64,000 nt of DNA from Bactrocera neohumeralis (Eukaryota > Arthropoda > Insecta > Diptera > Tephritidae), in assembly GCF_024586455.1 (NCBI RefSeq), contig NW_026089624.1:11375341-11439340 (forward strand). Reading direction: 5' to 3'. Each line of letters opens with the position of its first letter. Position 1 is the first letter of the stretch. Both the position numbers and the translations under genes were made by a program. Shown here one piece after another: positions 1-9,474 of the stretch. Under the pieces are notes generated by a model that saw nothing but the letters and a program-made list of their open reading frames with translations, had not been told where the DNA came from and made no database searches.

Positions 1-268
1 ATACGCTGCTGTGACTCAATCCCTTGAGTGTGTGTCCCGTCTGGGGCGACAAAGGGATTTTCGGAATCACTATGATTGACCCTTCGGTGCTCATACCCAT
101 GATCGGAAAGGCAATTATATGCCCTCCAAAAGTCGGTACATATAATTGACCCTTCCTCCACGTGCTTGATAATTGGTATGAGCACCTCAGCAGATCTAAC
201 GTTCTCTGGACACACTCCCAATCTAAAGTCCTCGCTCCCATGTTGTTGTTTGTTGTTTTAACGGAAAT

Positions 269-3231
269 TCAATCCCCATTGGGATGGTAAATGTCATTTG
301 TGTTGTCGTCGATGTCATCTAACGGTAGGCCCAAGAAACGTGCTGTTTCGACGGGGTCGGACCAAAGGGAGGAGGGTGTTAGATGGGTGGCGTTTATGGG
401 GCATGCAAAGAGGTGGTCAGTGTCATGCGGAGACTCGTTGCATGCAGGACATACGTCGGGTAAGTCAGGGTCTATTCTGGATAAGTAGGAGTTTAACCTG
501 CTACAGTATCCAGAACGAAGTTGCGCAAGGGTCACACGCGTTTCTCGCGGCAGCTGGAGCTCTTCGTCTGCGATGGGTGGTGGTTTTACTCCAAGAACGC
601 CATTCACGGGAAGGAAGTCGGTGAAGGTGTTAATGGCTCCGCTGTGAATGGCGGTCAGTACCTGTCTAAAGTTAGTTGCGTCCGAAGTCCGGTCGGCGTA
701 CTGTACGACGTCGTCGACGTAATCCAGGAATGACCTTTTGATGCTCCTAGGAGGCGGTTCCGCTCCAAGCAGATGGCTGCAGGGGTGATTTCTGCGAAAG
801 CAGTAGTAGTTTCCTCATCTGCGTGCCACTGCATCCAGGCGACCATATGGGCTTTTCCCCATGTGCTGACGGCTAGCGACTTGAGGATTTTGTTGCGGCT
901 CTGTACTTTGGCGATATTCGCGGTCGTATGAGGAGAGAAGGAGCATAGACTGTCGAATGTTACACCTAAAATCTTAGGATTATTGACAGTCGGAATTTTG
1001 ACGCCGTCGACTGCAATGTTAAGCTCAAGTCTATACTCCTTCGTCCAGTTGGTGAATATGGTCGCTGTGGATTTGGTGGGAGAGAGTGTGAGATTTCGTG
1101 CAGTGAGGAAACGAGAAAGGTCGGAGAGGCAGCTGTTTACCTTCGAACACATGCCATCGATTCCATTGCCCGACGCCAAAATCGTGCAGTCATCAGCGTA
1201 CTCCTGGTGGTTGTGGGAGTTTCGAGATGTAGAAGTTAAACAGTAGTGGGGAGAGGACAGCACCCTGCGGAACCCCCTGTTTACCTCGAAATAGTACGGA
1301 TGACTGGCGAGCGCTCAGATAGTTCATGGTCCACCTCTTTAACCCTGGAGGGAGCGTTGTTTTTTCGATGTCCTGCAGTAGCGTTGTGTGATTGACCGTG
1401 TCAAAAGCTTTTGACAGGTCCAACGCTACGAGGATCGTTCTTTCGCAGGGTGGTTTCTGGTTGAGGCCACGAACTATCTGGGCGTTTATGACGCTAAGTG
1501 CTGTGGTGGTGCTGTGCACTTTTCAGAATCCATGCTGGTGGCTGGCTAGGCTCAAGTGGTGAGTGAAGGTCGGGAGTAGCAAGGCCTCAAGTGTCTTCAC
1601 TACTGGGGAGAGGAGAGTTATCGGACGATAAGATTCCCCTTTGTTGGCGGGTTTCCCAGGTTTCAGTAGTGGGACCACTCTTCCGACTTTCCACACATCG
1701 GGTATTTGAAGAGTGGTCAGCGACAAATTGAGGACCTTGGTGAGATATCCTACTCCCGTCAAGCCTAGATGCTTTAGCATTAGCATGTTGACTCCATCAG
1801 GGCCAATGGATTTAGATGATTTTGCTTTTTTGATGGCACCCTGAACCTCCTCATCGGTGAAAGTAAGTGGCGCGCCTTCGTTTGGCATTTTGCGCAGCCG
1901 TCGGTTAACACATCGTTTAGCTTTGTCTACCGAAGGGTGCAGTGTGAATTGCCGGCTAAAATAGCTCGCGCTTTTCTTCGGGTCCGAAGAGGCATGACCA
2001 TTGAATTGAACTTCAGCTCGGTCGTCATGTCTCTTCGGGTTAAACAGAGCTTTGACAGTAGCTCAAAGCTTACTCACTCCGGTAAAGAGGATTTCAGGTG
2101 CTCTATCCATTTCGTCCGCTTATGTTGGTTTACCATTTGCCGAATCTCCAAATTGAGATCCCTTATTCGGGGATCTCCGGGATCGGCGTAAGGTGTCGCG
2201 CTCATTAGCTAAAACGGCTGCTTCGGCTGGGAAATTGGGGCGGATTTCCGCGATTCTTCTAGCCGGAATGAAGCGAGCGGTAGCTGCTGCGATCACCTTG
2301 CGGAATTGACGTTCGCCAACGCATACGTCCATAGGAATGGGTAGAGCGTTGAAGGTGCTCTCAGTAAATTCTGTGAAGCCGACCCAATTAGCTTTGTTAA
2401 AGTTAAAGTAGGTGCGGTTGTCCACAGAAACAAAATCGGGAGGCTTCTCGATCGAAATAATTATGGGCAGATGGTCTGATGCGAGAGTTAGCATAGGTCG
2501 CCAGGTTATGCTGTTTATCAGACCACTGCTAGCAATGGTAATATCCCGCGAGCTATTACAGGTGCCCATAACTCTGGTGGGGGCTTCGACAGACATTCAT
2601 TGTGCAGAATGTCGAATCGTCAATCTTTTCCGCCAGCTCCATCCCCCTACGGTCATTTGACAGGCAGGAATGCCAAAGATCGTGGTGCGCGTTAAAGTCG
2701 CCTAGTACCAAGCGGTTTCCACCACGAAGTAGCGCACCTACATATATTCGGGTGATATCCTGTTGGGCAACATGTGAATGGAGGGATGTATATATTAAAT
2801 ATTTCGAGCTCGACATCGCCTGACCGGATAGCTATACCCTGAAATTCTAGGGTAGTATCCCTGGGGTCGATGTCTACATCGATTAGACAAAACTGCACGG
2901 TGTTGTGCAATATGAAAGCTAGGCCACCACCATTATCTCGCTCGCGATCTTTACGTATAACGTTGAAACCTGCACAACTCAGAAGATCTGAGCGGCTGTT
3001 TAACTTGGTTTCTTGCACCGCAGCTATCGATAGACCTTCCCGATTCATAAGTGCAACTATCTCCTCGATCTTGCTCTGGAGTCCGTTGCAGTTAAATTGG
3101 AATAGCCGGGTTTGTCGCGGGTGTCCGTGGGTGATCCTGGGGGTGAGGGAGTGACGTGTGGGTGGAAGTTTTTGCAGCTGTAGTACCCGCAGGGGCGGTT
3201 GTCGCGCTGGGGTGTTGATAGGCGACGCCAC
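269..3231 (-). pseudogene. LINE ORF2: endonuclease and reverse transcriptase, frameshifted
   Basis: Minus-strand segments in changing frames give one ORF2. The endonuclease has FNCNGLQSK and AVQETKLN near 3110-3030, LVLGDFNAHHDLW near 2690 and ASDHLPIII near 2470. The reverse transcriptase has KSIGPDGVNM near 1800, YRPITLLSPVVK near 1610, ALDLSKAFDTVNH near 1410, GVPQGAVLSPLLFN near 1260 and EYADDCTIL near 1200. The C-terminus, 607-269, carries CPACNESPHDTDHLFACP, a zinc-binding tail typical of Jockey-group elements. Frame changes near 2820, 2590, 1890, 1520, 1230 and 650 inactivate it. Order and length (~1000 codons) match a complete ORF2. Confidence 0.85.
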
Positions 3232-3240
3232 TGTTGTGAG

Positions 3241-3880
3241 TTACGGGAGCAGACTCCTGCAGCATGGGGCAACGTACGAGTCACTCCACTCACGTGTGGT
3301 GCGCAGGCCGGAACACGTCGAAAAGCGACACCAGCCAGTACAAGAATTGCACTTGACGGATGTCACGTTCCGACGTATGACGGTCTGACACACGGAACAG
3401 ACTGTGCGAGGGACCAAGAGCTGCTGGTTGGTTCTCGCACGAGGATTGGAGCGGGATGAAGGTTGGGGGGGGGGACAAGTCAGAAGGGAGCTATGTTGCC
3501 TGATTGAGCTTCTAGGGACCGTAGAGGTCCTCTGTTGGCCACTCGGATTGGGTGGCGGCGCGGCGCGCGGACTATGTGCGGATTGCACAGCCGTAGAGGC
3601 TTGGGTCGCAGTATTGCGCAGGCAACATGGGGCCACGTAACGCGTGGTCCACTCCCTATGAGTCTTAAGGCCTGAACAGGTTTTAAGATGGCTCCATCCA
3701 TTGCATGTGTTACACCTGACCTAGATGGAGTTTGGATGGAGCCGTTTTGCGCACACGCAGCAGAAAAATTTCTCCGGGCCCGGGTTGGACTCAATGCCAG
3801 CGCGAGTCAGGAGGATACGGAGCAACCCTGCTGCAAGGCATTGCTCTAGTGACGACAAACACAAATTAACACTTACCGAT
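3241..3880 (-). pseudogene. LINE ORF1-like region: 2A motif plus two PHD-like fingers
   Basis: The reading frame runs from a Leu-rich stretch into GIESNPGP, then a finger of the form CxxC (CCVC), CxxC (CNTC), WSHLKTC and a final CC pair. A Pro/Ser-rich linker follows, then a second finger with the same spacing (CSVC, CNSC, STC, APCC). Both fingers end in nearly the same YVAPCC, so they look like a tandem duplication. An in-frame TAG at 3721-3723 interrupts the first finger. No ATG precedes the 2A-like motif within the element, so the original start is unclear. PHD-type fingers are known in ORF1 proteins of some CR1/Jockey-group LINEs, where nucleic-acid or protein binding is assumed. Confidence 0.6.
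3777..3800 (-). other. 2A-like (ribosome-skipping) peptide motif
   Basis: The minus strand encodes GIESNPGP, which fits the 2A core (D/G)(V/I)ExNPGP. It is preceded by a Leu-rich stretch, as in 2A-like sequences of trypanosome and sea-urchin non-LTR elements. The usual D before V/I is G here, which may lower activity. It would separate a short hydrophobic leader from the finger protein. Confidence 0.55.
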
Positions 3881-3894
3881 CCAAACGGGGTTAG

Positions 3895-3962
3895 ATCAAC
3901 CCTTGGTCGGATGAAATCCGAGTCAATTCCGGTGCGTAGAACCGGCTGTCGTGGGAATTGTC
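3895..3962 (-). repeat. LINE 5' head with three consecutive hairpins
   Basis: Read on the minus strand, the first ~65 nt can form three adjacent stem-loops: one whose 3' arm is CCACGAC, a second CCGGT-loop-ACCGG, and a third TCGGAT-loop-ATCCGA. Closely related copies occur at 17130-17230, 19427-19533 and 23633-23739. Stem conservation is seen by eye; a promoter, ribozyme or translation role is not shown. Confidence 0.5.
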
Positions 3963-4029
3963 CTCGCTCCCATCCTCTGGTCCTCTGAAGTATGAGAAAA
4001 TAAGTGAGTACGTAAAATTTTATATATAT

Positions 4030-4526
4030 AAGTTTTATTACCTTTATTGTATTTCCCCATATTCCTAACTTGCTTTCATCAATTTGAAGAATTTTTCCGA
4101 GATCACCAATTTTCCCCACAGCCTCTTCATGGTCTATTTGAACAACACAACGACTTCTCGACAATAGCTGTACCAATCGCAGATGGTAGCTGTTGACAAA
4201 ATAGCTATAAAACTTTTTTTTGGGACTTCTGTCTGACACCAATGAGAATGGTATGCAAACATCAGATAAAATATCTGAGGCAATGGTATCTTCGCATTTT
4301 CAAACCAAGTTCCTTTGGCCCTCGATACAGCAGCCAGCGAACGGTAACTACGTCTGCGGCATCTAAAAAACCCCACCGTATTATTCTCCGATAGAGTTGG
4401 GATCATGGGCGTTTTATGCTTGCGGCACAATTTATTGCTTAAAATTAAGCCCTCTTGTTCCGCAATTGCAATGCACTTCTCTCTTGTGCTAAACGTCTCC
4501 ACAACTTTGGTTATGTTCCACATTTT
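4030..4526 (-). pseudogene. Merlin-family (IS1016-like) transposase relic
   Basis: The minus strand encodes an N-terminal part with FRCRRRSYRSLAA and GTWFENAKIPL, then ICDWYSYCREV, then after a frame change GDLGKILQIDESKLG, and after another frame change GKYNKGNKT. This order matches the Merlin/IS1016-type DDE transposase, where the IDESKFGK block carries a catalytic Asp. At least two frameshifts and loss of the C-terminal half make it non-functional. The Jockey-like LINE ends ~70 bp away, so the missing half was probably displaced or deleted. I see no Merlin terminal repeats. Confidence 0.65.
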
Positions 4527-4656
4527 ACTTAGTTCTGCAACGGTGAGAACATTTGATGCACTTTTACGTACACCGCGGTTGGTGCAAGGTTCTTCGAAAT
4601 CTACAGAGAATACTTAATTAAAAATTTAGAAGTATTTGATAACATACCTGATCGTT

Positions 4657-6846
4657 GTGCACTAGGGCGGTTCAAAATTTTAAAACTTTGAAATGTTGAA
4701 GTGCTCTTTGATTTTTTGGATCCTTTTGGTGAGAAAATAACTGAAAAAAAATTTGAGCTCATTCGGATAAGATTTAGAACTGCCTCAACGAATTCAAAAT
4801 TCACTAAAATATGCTGAATCAAAAAAAAATTTAATGTAATTTGTACATACATATGTCTTATTTTACTTTAAAATCATTGGTAAATACATTTTTAATTATA
4901 TAATTCATATTATTTCATTTTTTGTTACATATTTTCCCATTCAAATATTTTGAAACAAAGTGCTTTTATTACAATTAGGGAAGTTTTTACGGTGACTCTC
5001 CACAACTTGTAATAGAAATTGCTTTTCGCTCTCGTTTGTCGTTAAATAGTGATTAAAATTTGTTGCTAGAGCAATTGCTCTTTCAGCACTATCATTTACG
5101 ACTTTCAAAGCCATTATATATTTTTTTGCTTCATTAAAAGATTTGAGTTGATTCCACGAGTCTATGTCTTCATTTAGAAAAGTGACATCCAATTTCAATA
5201 TTTCAAATAAAGTATGAGAAGCAGGACCAATGAAAAAGGCTATTGTTTTATCACTCAGATCTTCTGTACCAATATATTTAACAAATTTTTAACAGGCTTT
5301 TGCATTTTGAACTCATTTATTCAAGTCACCATCAAACTTTTCTTTGTTTTAGGTACCAAATCTGAGAAAAGGGCAATTAGAGCTAGTTCTTCGCTTAAAT
5401 ACCATAAGTGTCGACTTAATGCAGCTGTTGCGGTCTCTGATATTATTTTTGATATGGTGCTATACTCAGAAAAATATTTTATTAGATTTAAGTCATTATA
5501 AGGTGCGTCACAGGCATTTGGACTTTGTATCCAAGCTTTTACGTATATTAATGTAATAAATATACCGAACTCAACACAAGCCTTTTTCTGGGGTTCATCA
5601 AGATGGAATTGACTTCGAAAAAGGCAAATTTTTAGAACATAGAGCAAAATTGACATCCAACGCGCGTGATGAAATGCGCCAGGAGTACGAAAACTGATAC
5701 CGCGTGGAGGAGTTTCCCCCTAGAATATCAACGTTAGTTCTAATAATTCACGGTAATCTTCTCTTAACAATTGCCCTGAATTTTTCTTTAAAATATCGCT
5801 TGCAAAAGCTATTGTTTCTATTTTAAATGAGAGTAATTCATTACTTATTCGACTATCAGGACATTTCTCGTATTCGCTTCGATTAATGTTTGGCCAAAAT
5901 TCCCGAAATGAACTAAATATTTTTACGCCGGGGCCAGATGTTGAACCAAATAATGCTTTAAAAACATCTCCGCAAATTACTTCAAAGATGTGGTGCCGAC
6001 AACCTAGCCAAAGTAATTTTTTTTCAGTTTCAAAGCATCATGATGAGCTATGTCAAAGATTAAATTAATGTTTTCCATAAACGTATTTTCTTTAGCAATC
6101 TGCACATAACTTCTGCGATTTTTATTCCGGCAGATATTGCGATATTCATCCAATATTGATGTCATTTTTCTTATAATATTCCGCCCATCAACACAAATGC
6201 TATTTTCACGCTATCTCTTTGAGATTTATTAAGTTCTGAATGATGGAAAAAATAAACTTGTAAAGTATTAAGAACCGTTGGTAACAGCCTGCCATCAAAG
6301 CAAGGTTTGGATTTGCCAATCAGATGAATTGTACTTTTAGATCGCGTTGAAGTCATCTTATTACATATTAGTCAAATTATTACAAGATTATAACAAATTA
6401 TTACAAAATAATTTATTATTTACAGCAATTTAAACGTACAGACTGCTTCTGTTTGAGTGCAAATCAAAACTGACAAAATACACTTATTCCGCAGTCGACG
6501 CCAATTTTTACGTTAAAGTACCGCTATTTTTGCATTTTGCTTTGCTTTGCTATTTCTTCTCGCTCTTTGGAACACGCTCTTTAAAGCCAAAGAGAAAAAA
6601 TACTAAGATTGATATGTTCAAAACAAATATTGATAAAAAAAATGCAATAGCAAATCACTAAATTGAATAACATAACCAGTGGTAAAATTTTACGTCGTTG
6701 AGGCAGTTCTAAATCTTATCCGAATGAGCTCAAATTTTTTTTCAGTTATTTTCTCACCAAAAGGATCCAAAAAATCAAAGAGCGCTACAATATTTTCACC
6801 ATGGATTTTTTTTTTCTATGAAACTTGAATCGCCCTATTGTGCACA
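4657..6846 (-). mobile_element. DNA transposon with ~150 bp inverted repeats, family unnamed
   Basis: Positions 4657-4800 and 6693-6846 are inverted copies of one another. They share the block GGATCCTTTTGGTGAG and, at the outer end, a GGGCG-x-TTCAA motif next to GTGCAC. Between them the minus strand holds fragments of a single protein. The arrangement is that of a cut-and-paste transposon of about 2.2 kb. I could not define a target duplication, and the superfamily is not recognised. Confidence 0.7.
4941..6356 (-). pseudogene. Broken transposase-like protein inside the 4657-6846 element
   Basis: Minus-strand pieces, N- to C-terminal: 6356-6171 (contains KSKPCFDGRLLPTVLNTLQ), an eroded middle including 6068-5886 antisense, 5656-5321 (FRSQFHLDEPQKKAC, NDLNLIKYFSEYS, LSRHLWYLSEELALIALFSD) and 5198-4941 (LDVTFLNEDIDSWNQL, NDSAERAIALATNFNHYL, EKQFLLQVVESHRK). 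I recall similar proteins in many arthropod and cnidarian genomes as uncharacterised repetitive proteins, but I cannot name the superfamily or point to catalytic residues. Frame changes between pieces show it is inactive. Confidence 0.5.
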
Positions 6847-6861
6847 CATTTTATAATTTTT

Positions 6862-7925
6862 TTATACTCTCGCAACAAAGTTGCTAAGGAGAGTATTATA
6901 GTTTTGTTCACATAACGGTTGTTTGTAAGTCCTAAAACTAAAAGAGTCAGATATAGGGTTATATATACCAAAGTGATCAGGGTGACGAGTAGAGTTGAAA
7001 TCCGGATGTCTGTCTGTCCGTGCGTCCGTCCGTCCGTGCAAGCTGTAACTTGAGTAAAAATTGTGATATCATGATGAAACTTGGTACACGTATTTCTTGG
7101 CTCCATAAGAAGGTTAAGTTCGAAGGTGGGCAAAATCGGCCCACTGCCACGCCCACAAAATGGCGGAAACCGAAAACCTATAAAGTGTGATAACTAAGCC
7201 ATAAATAAAGATATTAAAGTGAAACTCGGCACAAAGGATCGCATTAGGGTGGGGCATATTTGGATGTAATCTTTTTGGAAAAGTGGGCGTGGCCCCGCCC
7301 CCCTCTAAGTTTTTTGTACATATCTCGGAAACTACTATAGCTATGTCAACCAAAATCTATAGAGTCGTTTCCTTCAGACATTTCCATATGCAGTTCGAAA
7401 ATGGAAGAAATCGGATAATAACCACGCCCACCTCCCATACAAAGGTTATGTTGAAAATCACTAAAAGTGCGTTAACCGACTAACAAAAAACGTCAGAAAC
7501 ACAAAATTTTACGGAAGAAATGGCCGAAGGAAGCTGCACCCAGGCTTTTTTTTGAAATTGAAAATGGGCGTGGCGTCGCCCACTTATGGACCAAAAACCA
7601 TATCTCAGGAACTACTATACCGATTTCAATGAAATTCGGTATATAATATTTTCTTAACACCCTGATGACGTGTACGAAATATGGGTGAAGTCGGTTCACA
7701 ACCACGCCTTCTTCCAATATAACGCTATTTTGAATACCATCTGATGCCTTCTCTGTATAATATATACATTAGGAAATTAAAATACAATTCAATACTCAAA
7801 GTACACAAATTGATCTAATCTAATACATTTTACAGCAAAATAAAAAAATATGTAAATTATTATCACTTTATCATGCGAGAGTATAAAATGTTCGGTGACA
7901 CCCGAACTTAGCCCTTCCTTACTTG
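6862..7925 (-). repeat. Abundant noncoding repeat with TTTTATACTCTCGC ends
   Basis: Begins with TTTTATACTCTCGCAAC and ends with the inverted GCGAGAGTATAAAA followed by TGTTCGGTGACACCCGAAC and AACTTAGCCCTTCCTTAC. It contains a GTCTGTCTGTCCGT-type microsatellite near 7005-7060 and many GGGCGTGGC / CCACGCCC blocks. Small open frames in it have no coding sign. The same family recurs, inverted, at 55068-56820 and in eroded form at 15820-16925. The short inverted ends suggest a noncoding transposon; the superfamily is unknown to me. Confidence 0.75.
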
Positions 7926-8184
7926 TTTCTTTTTAATAAAAATCAAATTAGATGAAATTAAATTATTTAAAAATCACTGACTAAAAACTTGCTTAATTGC
8001 TTCGCCAAATTTAAAAGTAAAAGCGAAACAATAAAAAGAAACAGTACTTAGTTTGAAAATTAACAGTACAATTGTTGCTAGAACTATTCCCGTTAAAGAA
8101 AATGAAGTGTTAAAAAGGGAGTTATACCCTTCACGGTATTACAATTTTTTATCCAAGATTTAAAAAATTCTAATTGACCGAATT

Positions 8185-8295
8185 CTGTGGAATCCTTCAT
8201 CGTCGATCCAACACCGGGGTGTACAGAGTTCTTTCGCGTAGAACTCCTTTCTGCACTTGCGGTCTTCGGCCGCGCTTCAAAAAATAACCCTCAGT
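8185..8295 (-). repeat. Dispersed monomer of the GC-rich hairpin repeat
   Basis: A single ~100 bp copy, reverse orientation, of the monomer that is arrayed at 51741-52979. It carries ACACCGGGG, the perfect stem GAGTTC-loop-GAACTC and the GCGGTCTTCGGCCGC palindrome-like block. Confidence 0.7.
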
Positions 8296-8654
8296 CGGAC
8301 CAACTATGTGTCTCTCATTTTTATCAATTCTCGTTCAGTCTCGAATATCGAGAGTATCTATATTTCGAAACCGATCACTGCTTGTATCACTAGTGCCCAA
8401 TTGAATTTCGAACAGTGGTGCCATGTATAGCTTAAATATCGTGCAAAATCATAATATTTTTTATTGTTTTATTACAAAAAAACATAACAATAGGTAATGC
8501 GCCTTATATATCCGTCAATTGGAATTAAAAACAAGAATTTGATGACATTTCCCGTGAAAATTGGTGCACGTTTTCGGAAAAGCCGCTCTCTTGAACATTT
8601 ACCAAAATTTTTATAAGAGAAAATTTATGCGGAGAATGAAAAAAACGCACACTT

Positions 8655-9160
8655 TAGAATAGTATCCCTTGGTTTCGGGGTTAAACAAGGTATATACGAA
8701 CAGCGGAAGTCCTAAAGGTCCAAAAAAAGTTATACATAGATACATAGTTGCCGCTGACTTAAATATTTAGTAAAAGTTATTTTTGAACTATTTACGGGTA
8801 AATTTTAGAATAGCATCCCCCGATTTCGGGGTTAAAATGGGTATGTACGGATAGAGCAGGTCCTCCAGATTAAGAAAAAAAATATGTATATATACATATG
8901 TATATAGTTGCCGCTGACTTATAGTTTTGGAGATATTTGCATTTAAAGTTCAAAAATTCAGCTATTTAAAACGAGTGTTTTCCCGATTTATAATGAATTT
9001 TACATTTAAATTTTTAACTTTTATATCCACTAACACTTCACTAATTCGTTTCTAATCATTTGTTTTATATTATATAGTGCAAAAATAACATGTATTCAAT
9101 ATTTAACTTTTGTTCAATTATTTTTGTTCACACAATAACAAAAGGGTCGCATTCTAACTA
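8655..9160 (+). repeat. Block A of the A-monomer-A' repeat element, twice
   Basis: Two direct copies of block A start near 8655 and 8805. Each has TTTAGAATAG, CGGGGTTAAA, GGTAT and, further in, ATAGTTGCCGCTGACTTA. The second copy continues into an AT-rich tail shared with 17600-17800 and 18950-19110, ending around ATAACAAAAGGGTC. The region 9160-9470 beyond it is AT-rich with long A or T runs and nothing else visible. Confidence 0.6.
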
Positions 9161-9474
9161 ATAACACAAGCCAACACTCAATTTGCTGTTTTGAATTTAT
9201 CAACTGATTCTAGTTACTTTGGGTGCGCTGAATTCAAATTTTTAATCAGTTTGTCTCTATCAGCTCTAGTTTTCATGATAAAGCTTTTTAATACCCTCCA
9301 CTTATGACCTCCAATTATGACCGTTTGTCAGTTTTTTCAAATTTTTTTTTTTAATCAAAATTTCTTATTTACAGCTATCGTCATTGCCAAAAAAAAACAT
9401 TTTTTCGGAAAAAAATTGTTCACCCAAATTTTTTTTTTAATTCCTTTTTCATCACAATTTTTTATTTGCTGTTA

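Larger units (their letters stand above)
241..3962 (-). mobile_element. Jockey-like LINE, near full length, decayed
   Basis: A non-LTR retrotransposon copied on the minus strand. Its 5' end lies near 3962, where a head sequence repeated elsewhere in the window begins. Its 3' end lies near 241, where the minus strand finishes in an A/C-rich tail of AAC-type triplets. In order on the minus strand it holds a 5' hairpin region, a 2A-like motif, two Cys-rich fingers, an endonuclease, a reverse transcriptase with YADD and a C-terminal Cys/His tail. Several frameshifts and at least one in-frame stop show it is dead. A 5'-truncated sister copy lies at 14331-14567. The Jockey assignment rests on recognised protein similarity; the exact clade is inferred. 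Confidence 0.85.

Noticed and set aside
3895..3962. HDV-like ribozyme at the LINE 5' end
   Set aside because: Some LINEs carry one, but here I see simple adjacent stem-loops and cannot trace the nested double pseudoknot or the long P1 pairing.
6816..7717. Open frames of 66-105 codons in the TATACTCTC-family repeat
   Set aside because: Different frames are open in different copies and none is conserved as protein.
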